Assembly (NCBI GenBank): GCA_963581225.1 | Contig: CAUZMW010000072.1 | Coordinates: 1 to 12,649 of the forward strand | Direction of reading: 5' to 3' | Length of the DNA stretch: 12,649 bases | From: SMWC01 sp963581225 | GTDB taxonomy: Bacteria > Pseudomonadota > Gammaproteobacteria > Steroidobacterales > Rariloculaceae | Notes under the pieces: generated by a model | Databases searched by the model: none | Told to the model about the DNA's origin: nothing | Seen by the model: the letters and a program-made list of their open reading frames with translations, nothing else | Made by a program: the position numbers and the translations under genes | In this document: positions 1 through 7,109 of the stretch, piece after piece | Numbering within the stretch: the first letter of the stretch is position 1 | Layout of the letters: each line of letters opens with the position of its first letter

Positions 1-693
1 GATAAATACTGCCTCTCCCGGTCGTATGTCACGCTCGATGTCGAACCCTAACGCATCCAGTGCGACACTCTCCGAGGCAATCATCCGCTCCGTACCCTGC
101 TCAGTTTGTCGTACGCCAAGCACCACTGGCCGAATCCCATGCGGATCCCGGAACGCGACGATGCCGTAGCCGATAATCATTGCCACCACCGCATAAGCTC
201 CTGAACACCGTTGATGAACCGCTTCGGCGGCGCTGAGAATCGCGTCCGGCGTCAATCCGTTACTCGATTGTTGACTCAATTCGTGGGCGAACACATTGAG
301 TAGCACTTCAGTGTCGGATGTCGTGTTGAGATGTCGGCGGTCTTGCTGAGTCACTAATCGTTTGAGTTCCTCGGTGTTCACGAGGTTGCCGTTGTGAGCC
401 AGACAAATTCCGTAGGGTGAGTTCACATAGAACGGCTGTGCTTCCGAAAGGCTGGCGCTACCGGCCGTCGGATAACGGACATGGCCGATACCGATCTTGC
501 CGCGCAATCGCAACATATGCCGCCGGTGAAAGACATCGCGGACGAGACCATTGCTCTTGCGCAGAAACAGATGGCCATCCTCCGCCGTCATGATACCGGC
601 GGCATCCTGACCTCGGTGCTGCAAGTTAGTCAGTGCGTCATACAGCGACTGATTCACCGCATGCTGACCAACGATACCGACGATTCCACACAT
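1..693 (-). CDS. purF: Amidophosphoribosyltransferase, N-terminal part (cut at left window edge)
   Basis: PurF makes 5-phosphoribosylamine from PRPP and glutamine, the committed step of de novo purine synthesis in the cytoplasm. I translated 231 codons on the minus strand. The protein starts MCGIVGIVG, where Cys2 is the catalytic nucleophile of the Ntn-type glutaminase domain. Further class II glutaminase landmarks are LQHRGQDAAGI (24-34), GHVRYPTAG (70-78), LAHNGNL (98-104), SDTEVLL (126-132) and FRDPHGIRP (181-189). The family is about 500 residues, so the phosphoribosyltransferase half lies beyond position 1. The ATG at 693-691 is fixed by the Cys2 requirement; an AGAGGT Shine-Dalgarno-like stretch lies shortly upstream. 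It follows cvpA after 65 bp, the usual cvpA-purF pairing. I saw no convincing PurR-type operator in that gap. Confidence 0.97.
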   Translation of the reverse strand, partial: MCGIVGIVGQHAVNQSLYDALTNLQHRGQDAAGIMTAEDGHLFLRKSNGLVRDVFHRRHMLRLRGKIGIGHVRYPTAGSASLSEAQPFYVNSPYGICLAHNGNLVNTEELKRLVTQQDRRHLNTTSDTEVLLNVFAHELSQQSSNGLTPDAILSAAEAVHQRCSGAYAVVAMIIGYGIVAFRDPHGIRPVVLGVRQTEQGTERMIASESVALDALGFDIERDIRPGEAVFI

Positions 694-758
694 GACGTAG
701 ACCTCTGAACCGCGTCTTATCGCAGTATTGTGCCGTTCAAGAAATTTTCAACCGCCCG

Positions 759-1238
759 CTAGAGATAGCGGCTGCCCAGCGTCGCATAGTAACGAATACC
801 ATCAGCCACCTGCTCACCGTACGAGCCGAGACTCGCTCCCTGCCACCAAGGATCCTGATCGAGACCGGTAAACTCCAGACCGATTACGACCAGGCCAAAA
901 ATGAGAACTCCCCGAGTTAATCCGAATAATGAGCCCAACAATCGATCCGTACCGCCGAGCCCGGAGTGCCTGATCAGTGCCCGTACAAACCACGCAATCA
1001 ATCCACCGAGGATCAAGATGAGCAGGAAGATCACGGCGCGTGCTGCCCAAACTTTAAGCTCCGGCGCTACGACCCATTCACCCAGTAATGGCTCGACTAC
1101 CCAGGTAAATCGCCATGCCAGCCAAATCGCCGCAAGCCAGGTAACGACCGATAGAGCTTCCTGAGCGAAACCGCGCCAGAATCCGAACCCGGCGGATCCC
1201 AGGCACGCCACAATGATCAACCAATCTACCCAGGTCAC
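759..1238 (-). CDS. cvpA: CvpA family inner-membrane protein
   Basis: CvpA is a small integral inner-membrane protein, needed for colicin V production in E. coli and linked to envelope homeostasis; its molecular activity is not well defined. The product is 159 residues, close to the family's usual size of about 160. Hydrophobic segments lie near residues 5-25, 30-48, 64-86 and 103-125, consistent with four membrane spans. The N-terminal pattern MTWVDWLII followed by GFWRGFAQE (19-27) and the GTDRLLGSLFGLTRG motif (96-110) are typical of the family. The start is a GTG at 1238, with no strong ribosome binding site. It lies 24 bp after dedD and 65 bp before purF, the conserved dedD-cvpA-purF order, so it is probably co-transcribed with them. 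Confidence 0.94.
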   Translation of the reverse strand: MTWVDWLIIVACLGSAGFGFWRGFAQEALSVVTWLAAIWLAWRFTWVVEPLLGEWVVAPELKVWAARAVIFLLILILGGLIAWFVRALIRHSGLGGTDRLLGSLFGLTRGVLIFGLVVIGLEFTGLDQDPWWQGASLGSYGEQVADGIRYYATLGSRYL

Positions 1239-1262
1239 GATCGTGCTGAATACAAAAGCGCG

Positions 1263-1814
1263 TTATTCCTGGAAGACGACCTGCGCCACGAAGCCATGCG
1301 CAGACAGCGCTGATGCGACTGCTTCCGCTCTCTCCCGGGACGCTTGCGGGCCGATTCGAACGCGTTGCATCGAACGACCACCGGAAATATAACTCGACAC
1401 ATCGGCATCGAAACCATAACTCGAGACTCGCTCGACCTGGCGTTGCGCGTTCTCTTCCTCAGCGTAACTACCAACCTGGACGGCCCAGCCGCCGTCAACG
1501 CCGTCCGCGGAAGCGGAAGACGTTGTAGCTACGGAAGACGTGTCGCGCACCGACTCTTGCGTCACCGTCGCGACCGTAGGCTCCGGGTTGGGCTCGGAAC
1601 GGCGCACGGTAGGCGTAGGCGGCTCCCGGTCGCTACGCAGCGTGATCGTTTGAAATCTCAGTGGAGTCGTGTCCGCGGGCAACGGGAGCTGAAGTGTTTC
1701 AGACTCGTCGCGACTAATCTGGCCTGGGCCATCGAGCAGCCAGGGTATGAGCCACACGCCCAGGGTCACGAGCACTGCCGCGCCAACAAGTCGTTCCTTT
1801 AAGCCCCGGTCCAT
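1263..1814 (-). CDS. dedD: SPOR domain protein, DedD-like
   Basis: SPOR-domain proteins bind denuded peptidoglycan glycans at the division septum; DedD is a non-essential cell-division protein of this kind. The 183-residue product has a short cytoplasmic N-terminus (MDRGLKERLV), one membrane span at about 10-27 (GAAVLVTLGVWLIPWLL), a Pro/Ser/Thr-rich linker at about 30-107 and a C-terminal SPOR domain at about 108-183. The SPOR domain starts GGWAVQVGSY (108-117) and ends with the RVRIGPQ strand (151-157) and GFVAQVV (174-180). The LKERLVGA opening and the folC-dedD-cvpA context support DedD rather than FtsN. The ATG at 1814 lies inside the folC 3' end (16-nt overlap), suggesting translational coupling; no clear Shine-Dalgarno is seen. 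Confidence 0.92.
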   Translation of the reverse strand: MDRGLKERLVGAAVLVTLGVWLIPWLLDGPGQISRDESETLQLPLPADTTPLRFQTITLRSDREPPTPTVRRSEPNPEPTVATVTQESVRDTSSVATTSSASADGVDGGWAVQVGSYAEEENAQRQVERVSSYGFDADVSSYISGGRSMQRVRIGPQASRERAEAVASALSAHGFVAQVVFQE

Positions 1815-3142
1815 ATGGAGGATCTATCGTCCGGTGTAGACGGGGCGCAGTATAGCCCAACCGCCTCCATTGCGGGACCAACCGTGTAACACGACCCGAA
1901 TACCAGCACTCGATCCCCCGCTACTGCCAGGTCTCGGGCAACACGGCATGCTTCGGACACGAGAGATCGTGCACTCGCGTTTCTGGCATGCCGCTCCAGC
2001 AGTAAGTCGAGGAGCAGTTTTTCCGGCGCGCCTCGCTCCGGATCGGCGCGGGTCACGATCCATTCATCTACGACAGCGATGAACGGGTCAATCACACCGG
2101 CTACGTCCTTGTCCGCCATCGCCGCAAAGACAGCGATTGTTCGAGCCGGTTTGAAACGACTCGTCAGATCTTCAGCGAGAGCGCGTGCGGCCGCCGGATT
2201 GTGCGCGACATCGAAGATCCACTCGACGCCGTCCAGCTGCCGCGACTCCATCCGTGCCGGCAGCCTCGCCTGCTCGATGCCCCTCGCGAGCGCCGCGTCC
2301 GTGACCCGCAGGTCGGCCCGCAGCGACTGAACAACTGCCGCACAGGCTGCCACGTTACCGAGCTGAACTTGGCCGCCGAACGGCGGCACGGGCAGGTCTG
2401 GGGACTCCCAGGCCGCCGCACGATAGCGCCAACGACGGTTGGGCAGCAGTTCGTAATCAAAGTCCCTTCCTAAAATTCCGAGCGTGGTGCCGAGATCCTG
2501 CGCATACTCCAGCAACGTGGCCGGAGGGTTACGATCTGCAACGATGGCTGGACGCGCCTGGCGTAGAATCCCCGCCTTCTCGAGGGCGATCTCATCGCGC
2601 GTTTCGCCGAGCCAGTCCTGATGATCGAGATCGATACTCACGATCAAACTCGCGTCCGGCTCTAGCGCGTTCACAGCGTCCAGGCGGCCACCCAGGCCGA
2701 CTTCCAATAACGCGATCTGAACCTCCTCGACGGCGAACCACGCTATCGCCGCCACAGCGGAGTATTCGAAATACGACAGCGTCACATCGCCGCGAGCCGC
2801 ATCGATCAGTCGAAAGATCTCGACGAGTTCAGCGTCGGATGCCTCGCGCCCGTCCAGGCGCAAGCGCTCATTAAATTTCCACAGATGAGGAGAGGTAAAT
2901 GCCCCGACCCGGTGGCCAGCTTGCCGATAGATGCTCTCAAGCATCGCGACGCAGGAACCCTTGCCGTTGGTACCGCCTACCGTAATGATGCGATAAGGAG
3001 GTCGCTCCAGCCCCATGGCCGACAGCACCTCCTTGACGCGGCCCAGGCTGAGATCGATCTTCTTCGGGTGGAGTGTTTCGAGCCACTCCAACCAGCCCGC
3101 CAGCGTTGCGAACCGCTCTGAGGGGTATGGATTCGTGTTCAA
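1799..3142 (-). CDS. folC: Bifunctional folylpolyglutamate / dihydrofolate synthase
   Basis: FolC adds glutamate to dihydropteroate and then to tetrahydrofolate in an ATP-dependent Mur-ligase-type reaction. The 447-residue product carries the P-loop GTNGKGS (57-63), SPHLWKFNER (84-93), VGLGGRLDAVN (148-158), the DLDHQDWLG metal/ATP segment (171-179), EKAGILR (188-194) and the C-terminal ligase motif DVAHNPAAA. The start is a TTG at 3142 that overlaps the accD stop as TTGA, so translation is probably coupled to accD; I found no better start upstream. The protein is slightly longer than E. coli FolC (about 420 residues); the last 17 or so residues (after about GPAMEAVG) form a tail without family motifs, running into the dedD start region. 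Confidence 0.96.
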   Translation of the reverse strand: MNTNPYPSERFATLAGWLEWLETLHPKKIDLSLGRVKEVLSAMGLERPPYRIITVGGTNGKGSCVAMLESIYRQAGHRVGAFTSPHLWKFNERLRLDGREASDAELVEIFRLIDAARGDVTLSYFEYSAVAAIAWFAVEEVQIALLEVGLGGRLDAVNALEPDASLIVSIDLDHQDWLGETRDEIALEKAGILRQARPAIVADRNPPATLLEYAQDLGTTLGILGRDFDYELLPNRRWRYRAAAWESPDLPVPPFGGQVQLGNVAACAAVVQSLRADLRVTDAALARGIEQARLPARMESRQLDGVEWIFDVAHNPAAARALAEDLTSRFKPARTIAVFAAMADKDVAGVIDPFIAVVDEWIVTRADPERGAPEKLLLDLLLERHARNASARSLVSEACRVARDLAVAGDRVLVFGSCYTVGPAMEAVGLYCAPSTPDDRSSIWTGA

Positions 3143-3999
3143 GATGGTGGCGGGCGATCCATAACTTTGGCTAGTAACCCCGCAACCGCGTCTCGTGAGT
3201 GGCGCCGATCCACGATCATGTCGAGCGCGCCTTTCTCGAGCAGGAACTCAGATCGCTGGAAGCCCTCAGGGAGCTTCTCGCCGACCGTCTGCTCGATGAC
3301 TCGTGGGCCGGCGAAGCCGATCAGGGCCCTGGGCTCCGCTAGATTAAAATCACCGAGCATGGCCAGACTCGCCGATACACCGCCGGTCGTCGGATCGGTT
3401 AGAAACGAAATATACGGCAAACCCGCCTCCGCCAGTTGAGCCAGCGCGGAACTCGTCTTCGCCATCTGCAGCAATGAGAACAGCGCCTCCTGCATGCGTG
3501 CGCCGCCGCTCGCGGTAAAACAGATGAACGGGCGATCGTGCTCGATGCAGTAGCGCACTCCCCGGACGAAACGCTCGCCCACCACAGAACCCATCGAGCC
3601 CGCCATGAAACTGAACTCGAATGCGGCGGCGACGACGGGGATCGCTTTTACTGTGCCCGAAACCACGACCATTGCGTCCGACTCACCGGTCGCTTTCTGC
3701 GCCTGGCTCAAGCGATACCGATAACGCTTGCTGTCACGAAACTTCAAAGGATCCTGCGGTTCGAGTTTCGCCGCGATCTCGTGGCTCGAGTCCGGATCCA
3801 GGAACATCTCCAACCGGTCTCGTGCCCCCACTCGCATGTGATGCTCGCACTTCGGGCAAACGAAGAGATTTCGTTTGAGTTCGGCTCGATAGAGCTGTGC
3901 CGCGCAATTGCTGCACTTCACCCATAACCCCTCGGGCACCGAGCGCTTTCGCTGCTCGGTCTTGATCCGAGAGGGCATTAGTTTGTCAAACCAGCTCAT
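3139..3999 (-). CDS. accD: Acetyl-CoA carboxylase, carboxyltransferase beta subunit
   Basis: AccD pairs with AccA to transfer the carboxyl group from carboxybiotin to acetyl-CoA, giving malonyl-CoA for fatty-acid synthesis. From the ATG at 3999 the product is 286 residues, beginning MSWFDKLMPSRIK as usual for the family. A four-cysteine zinc ribbon is intact: C29, C32, C48 and C51 (C-X2-C-X15-C-X2-C). The crotonase-like core follows, with FICFTASGGARMQE, DPTTGGVSASLAMLGD and the late GFAGPRVIEQTV block. An in-frame GTG at 4005 would add two residues; the ATG is preferred because it matches the family N-terminus. No strong Shine-Dalgarno is visible. The stop overlaps the folC TTG by 4 nt. In Pseudomonas and Xanthomonas trpF (and trpBA) precede accD; here truA does. 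Confidence 0.97.
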   Translation of the reverse strand: MSWFDKLMPSRIKTEQRKRSVPEGLWVKCSNCAAQLYRAELKRNLFVCPKCEHHMRVGARDRLEMFLDPDSSHEIAAKLEPQDPLKFRDSKRYRYRLSQAQKATGESDAMVVVSGTVKAIPVVAAAFEFSFMAGSMGSVVGERFVRGVRYCIEHDRPFICFTASGGARMQEALFSLLQMAKTSSALAQLAEAGLPYISFLTDPTTGGVSASLAMLGDFNLAEPRALIGFAGPRVIEQTVGEKLPEGFQRSEFLLEKGALDMIVDRRHSRDAVAGLLAKVMDRPPPS

Positions 4000-4045
4000 G
4001 GGCACAACACTGACGGCGCGGGCAGCGAATGATAACGAAAACGCC

Positions 4046-4105
4046 GAGCGGACACAGCGCCCCGGTACCCATGACCACCATATGCGGGAAGGCCGACGTC
4101 CGCTC
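4046..4105 (-). repeat. 8-bp inverted repeat in the truA-accD gap
   Basis: GAGCGGAC at 4046-4053 and GTCCGCTC at 4098-4105 are perfect inverted copies separated by 44 nt. In the minus-strand transcript the second arm is followed by GGCGTTTTCGTT, which is mildly T-rich. The repeat begins immediately after the truA stop codon. It might form a long-loop hairpin acting as a weak terminator or processing site, but an 8-bp match in 106 bp can arise by chance. Confidence 0.4.
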
Positions 4106-4891
4106 CTACACCGTTCGATATACCGATTCGGTGGCCGCTGTTGGCAGGCCGAATCGCTCTGGATAGGTCACCTCCATCAGCGTCAAGCCATGCGGCGGCG
4201 CGGCGATCCCGCCCAGAGTCCGATCGCGACCGATAAGAACCTCGGCGGCCCAACTCGGCGCCTCCTTGCCCTTACCGACCTCGACCAGCACGCCGACTAG
4301 ATTGCGCACCATGTGCTGTAGAAACGCGTTGGCTGTGAATTCCAACTCGAGCATCGATTCACGCTGCCGAATGCCTACCGCCATCAGGCGACGCATCGGC
4401 GTAGACGATTGGCAGCCGGCGGCCCTGAAGGCCGAAAAATCGTTCTCGCCGAGCCAGGAGCTAGCCGCGGCAGTCATCGCGGCGCAGTCCAGCGGATCGC
4501 GCAGCCACCACGTTCGCCGGCGCGAGAGTGCAGAGCGGACACTGCGCTGCTGAATCCGGTAGCAATAGCGGCGCCGCAGCGCCGAACGACGAGCATCGAA
4601 GTCCGGCTCAACGCCTGTGACCCATTGGACCGCAATATCGGCCGGAAGATTCGAGTTGATGCCAAGCAGCCACTGACGCGGCTCGCGCAGCGCGTTCGAA
4701 TCGAAGTGGGCGATCTGCTGAGCGGCGTGCACGCCCGCATCGGTACGGCCGGATCCGGAGATCAGAACAGGATGATCCGCTACCGCGGCGATCGCGACGG
4801 CTAGAGTTTCTTGAACGCTGCGGTTGTCGCGCTGCGACTGCCAGCCTACAAAATCCGTACCATCGTATTCGAGGCCGAGGGCAATACGCAC
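4106..4891 (-). CDS. truA: tRNA pseudouridine(38-40) synthase
   Basis: TruA isomerises uridines 38, 39 and 40 in the anticodon arm of many tRNAs. The product is 261 residues, a usual length for the family. It opens with the conserved LGLEYDGTDFVGWQ (5-18), followed by SVQETL (25-30) and the catalytic block GSGRTDAGVHA (46-56), where Asp51 is the expected nucleophile. FTANAFLQHMVRNLVGVLVEVGKG in the C-terminal half is the second typical block. The start is a GTG at 4891: an in-frame TAG, which is also the fimV stop, lies seven codons upstream, so few alternatives exist. The gene follows fimV by 18 bp and is probably in the same transcript. Confidence 0.96.
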   Translation of the reverse strand: MRIALGLEYDGTDFVGWQSQRDNRSVQETLAVAIAAVADHPVLISGSGRTDAGVHAAQQIAHFDSNALREPRQWLLGINSNLPADIAVQWVTGVEPDFDARRSALRRRYCYRIQQRSVRSALSRRRTWWLRDPLDCAAMTAAASSWLGENDFSAFRAAGCQSSTPMRRLMAVGIRQRESMLELEFTANAFLQHMVRNLVGVLVEVGKGKEAPSWAAEVLIGRDRTLGGIAAPPHGLTLMEVTYPERFGLPTAATESVYRTV

Positions 4892-4909
4892 GCTGGAACT
4901 GTGTGGCGG

Positions 4910-7015
4910 CTAAAGGGCGTCGATAATACCCTGCGCTTCCTTCTGCTGCGCATCGTCCCCTTCTTCGAGGACCTCTTCGAGAATTCTCCGCGCACCGTCC
5001 GGCTCGCCCATATCCACATACGCGCGAGCCAGGTCCAACTTCGTACCGACTTCGGTCATGGTCATCGTATGCGGATCCAGGGGCCTGGGGCTCTCAGCAG
5101 ACGCCGCGTCACCCGTAGGCGTCTCAGAACCTATATCGAGAGTCACGTCCGCGCTGCCGATACCGACGGAGAGATCGGAGCCCACAGATTGCGCCATCGG
5201 CTGTTCCACCGTGTCGCTCTCCTCAAGCGCCGAGGTCAGATCGTCGAGGTCGAGATCGATATTAGAGCCTGCATCGGCCGAAACGTCGGCTGACGAATCG
5301 TCCAGGCCTAGATCCTCGTCCGGCGACTGCTCCATACGCTGCGTGCCATCCCAGAGATCGTCGTCAACTCCGGGTGCCAGCATTGTCGTGTCCTGATCGC
5401 CGAGAGCGAGCAGCGACGCATCGTCATTACCCGCGGCTAACAACGTCGCATCATCATCCGGCGTACTGAAATCGCCGATGTCGAGATCGATAATCGTTTG
5501 GCTGGAGATCGTGTCTTCCGTCGACTCTTCCTCCGGTGGTATGCCGATCGTCAGCGTCTCGCCGCTGGCGGCGTCGCTGATGTCCGACTCGGAATCAGGC
5601 CACGATTTTGTCTCCGCGGCAGATGTCTCCAGGGGCTCCGACAGCAGCTCGAAAGCGGCCTCTTCCCCCTCCACGACGACGTTCTGCTCATCGATGTCGA
5701 TCGTCTCTTCCGTATTGACTGGTTCGCGCAGGCGTGCGGTCGCCTCGAGGCTATCGGTGTCGTCGCCGAGGTCCGCCTCCAGTGCTTCCCAGCGGCCCGT
5801 CACGTCGTCCGTATCCTGTCGCCGAAAGCGGAGGTACCAGACCGCAGTGCCGAGTAACGCAAGCAGGCCCAAACCGATTAATAGAATCGGACTGGTCAGC
5901 CAACCCAGGACGCGGGAGAGCAGCGACGGCTGGATCGGTGGGACGACGACCCGAGTAACGGCCGCGGGCGGCGTGACGGCGGCCGCAAGCTGCGCTTGCA
6001 GATCCTGAAGCTGCTGATCTCGTATCTCAAGTAGTCGTTGGCTCTCGCTCAGTTCGTTCAGCGCCGTACCGAGCTCGCCCTCCAATACAGCTATCTCTGT
6101 AGTCACCGCAGCCGTGCTACCGCCGGTCGTAATATCAGCATTGGCGGCACTATCCGGCGTCACGAGTCTCAGGCGGGCCTGGGTATCGGTACCGGTCTGC
6201 CAATCTGCGGCTTGCCGCAGCGCTTCTTCGGTCGCGGCCGCCGCAGTCATCTCACTCAACTCGGCCAACTGCGGAATACGCAGGATCGAACCGAGATGCA
6301 ACGTATTCATATTGCCGTCGAATACCTGCGGGTTGGCACGATACAGGGCCACCACCATCTGGTCCATCGTGACCCCGTTGGGCCGATGTTGCTCGGCGAT
6401 CGACCACAGCGTCTCGGCGGACCGCACTGGCCCATAGGTACCGGGCGATGGCGTCGCCGCTTGAACCGGCTCAACGGGCTGCGCCATGAGAGTCGCGGAC
6501 GCCGGTACGGGAGCGGGCACGGGCGCGGCCGCCGGACGATTGGTCGCGGCCGCCGGCTGGGTTACATCGGGTGCTCCCGCCTGAGCCGCCTGCACGGTCG
6601 GCGCTGCAGCCGGCAGCGGCAATAGTACGGGCGGGTCCAGCAAGACGGTATATTCGCGCAGAAGACGTCCCCGCGACCAGCTAGCCTCCACTAAAACCGT
6701 TACAAAGGGTTCCGCCATGGGTCCCCTTGAACTCATCGAGATGATCGGCCGTTCGAGGTTGTCGGTACCGACGTCAAAAATTATTTCGCCGAGATAGGCA
6801 GGTCGATCAAGACCGTAGCGGTCAAAGGTCTCTTGACTCGCCAGGGCCACACGAAGACTGCTGAGTTCTTCGGGCGTCGCAAATACGAGCTGAATCTCCG
6901 CATCAAGCGGCTGATTCAATGCCGACCTGAGTTCGATATCGCCCAAGCCTAGCGCCCACGTCACGACGGGGGTAAACAGTAGTACCAAAGCGCTCCAACG
7001 CGCCGTTAATGTCAT
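4910..7015 (-). CDS. fimV: FimV-type peptidoglycan-binding polarity/motility hub protein
   Basis: FimV is an inner-membrane protein that organises cell-pole complexes and supports type IV pilus assembly and twitching motility in Pseudomonas. From the ATG at 7015 the product has 701 residues: signal peptide (about 1-23), conserved FimV N-domain starting LGDIELRSALNQPLDAEI (24-41), Ala/Pro linker (about 138-193), LysM-like peptidoglycan-binding domain (about 194-248, with ETLWSIAEQH and GSILRIP), coiled coil (about 306-346), one membrane span (about 374-395) and a long acidic cytoplasmic region. The C-terminal FimV domain (about 650-701) contains KLDLARAYVDMGEPDGARRIL. A TTG at 7048 would add 11 residues before the signal peptide; the ATG is preferred because AGGGG lies about 8 nt upstream. 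No type IV pilus genes are in the window, so the pilus role here is inferred. Confidence 0.94.
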   Translation of the reverse strand: MTLTARWSALVLLFTPVVTWALGLGDIELRSALNQPLDAEIQLVFATPEELSSLRVALASQETFDRYGLDRPAYLGEIIFDVGTDNLERPIISMSSRGPMAEPFVTVLVEASWSRGRLLREYTVLLDPPVLLPLPAAAPTVQAAQAGAPDVTQPAAATNRPAAAPVPAPVPASATLMAQPVEPVQAATPSPGTYGPVRSAETLWSIAEQHRPNGVTMDQMVVALYRANPQVFDGNMNTLHLGSILRIPQLAELSEMTAAAATEEALRQAADWQTGTDTQARLRLVTPDSAANADITTGGSTAAVTTEIAVLEGELGTALNELSESQRLLEIRDQQLQDLQAQLAAAVTPPAAVTRVVVPPIQPSLLSRVLGWLTSPILLIGLGLLALLGTAVWYLRFRRQDTDDVTGRWEALEADLGDDTDSLEATARLREPVNTEETIDIDEQNVVVEGEEAAFELLSEPLETSAAETKSWPDSESDISDAASGETLTIGIPPEEESTEDTISSQTIIDLDIGDFSTPDDDATLLAAGNDDASLLALGDQDTTMLAPGVDDDLWDGTQRMEQSPDEDLGLDDSSADVSADAGSNIDLDLDDLTSALEESDTVEQPMAQSVGSDLSVGIGSADVTLDIGSETPTGDAASAESPRPLDPHTMTMTEVGTKLDLARAYVDMGEPDGARRILEEVLEEGDDAQQKEAQGIIDAL
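5366..5455 (-). repeat. Three degenerate 10-residue repeats within fimV
   Basis: FimV residues 521-550 read as three consecutive 10-residue units: DDATLLAAGN, DDASLLALGD and QDTTMLAPGV. The consensus is roughly D-D-A-(S/T)-L-L-A-x-G-x with a 30-nt period. They sit in the acidic cytoplasmic region between the membrane span and the C-terminal domain. They look like an internally duplicated acidic/hydrophobic segment; no function can be read from them. Confidence 0.7.
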
Positions 7016-7109
7016 GGAATAACCCCTACCGAATCCGGTCCAGACCAACGTAGCAGAGCCTTTATCGCCGAAGCGGAAAATCTCCTGATGCGCCGAGCCA
7101 AACTCTACA

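Noticed and set aside
694..758. Possible promoter or PurR operator ahead of purF
   Set aside because: TTGAAC and TAAGAC hexamers are present on the minus strand but only 15 bp apart, and no match to a purine-repressor operator was found.
5478..6008. 176-codon Ser-rich open frame on the plus strand
   Set aside because: Antisense to the acidic part of fimV; the Ser/Arg composition is what the reverse complement of Asp/Glu/Thr codons gives.
6038..6625. 195-codon open frame on the plus strand
   Set aside because: Antisense to the fimV LysM and linker region; the Gly/Arg-rich translation reflects complementary codons of Ala/Pro-rich coding sequence.
7016..7109. Possible promoter or terminator in the asd-fimV gap
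   Set aside because: Only a 3-bp CGC-TTCG-GCG hairpin and no convincing -35/-10 pair could be seen.
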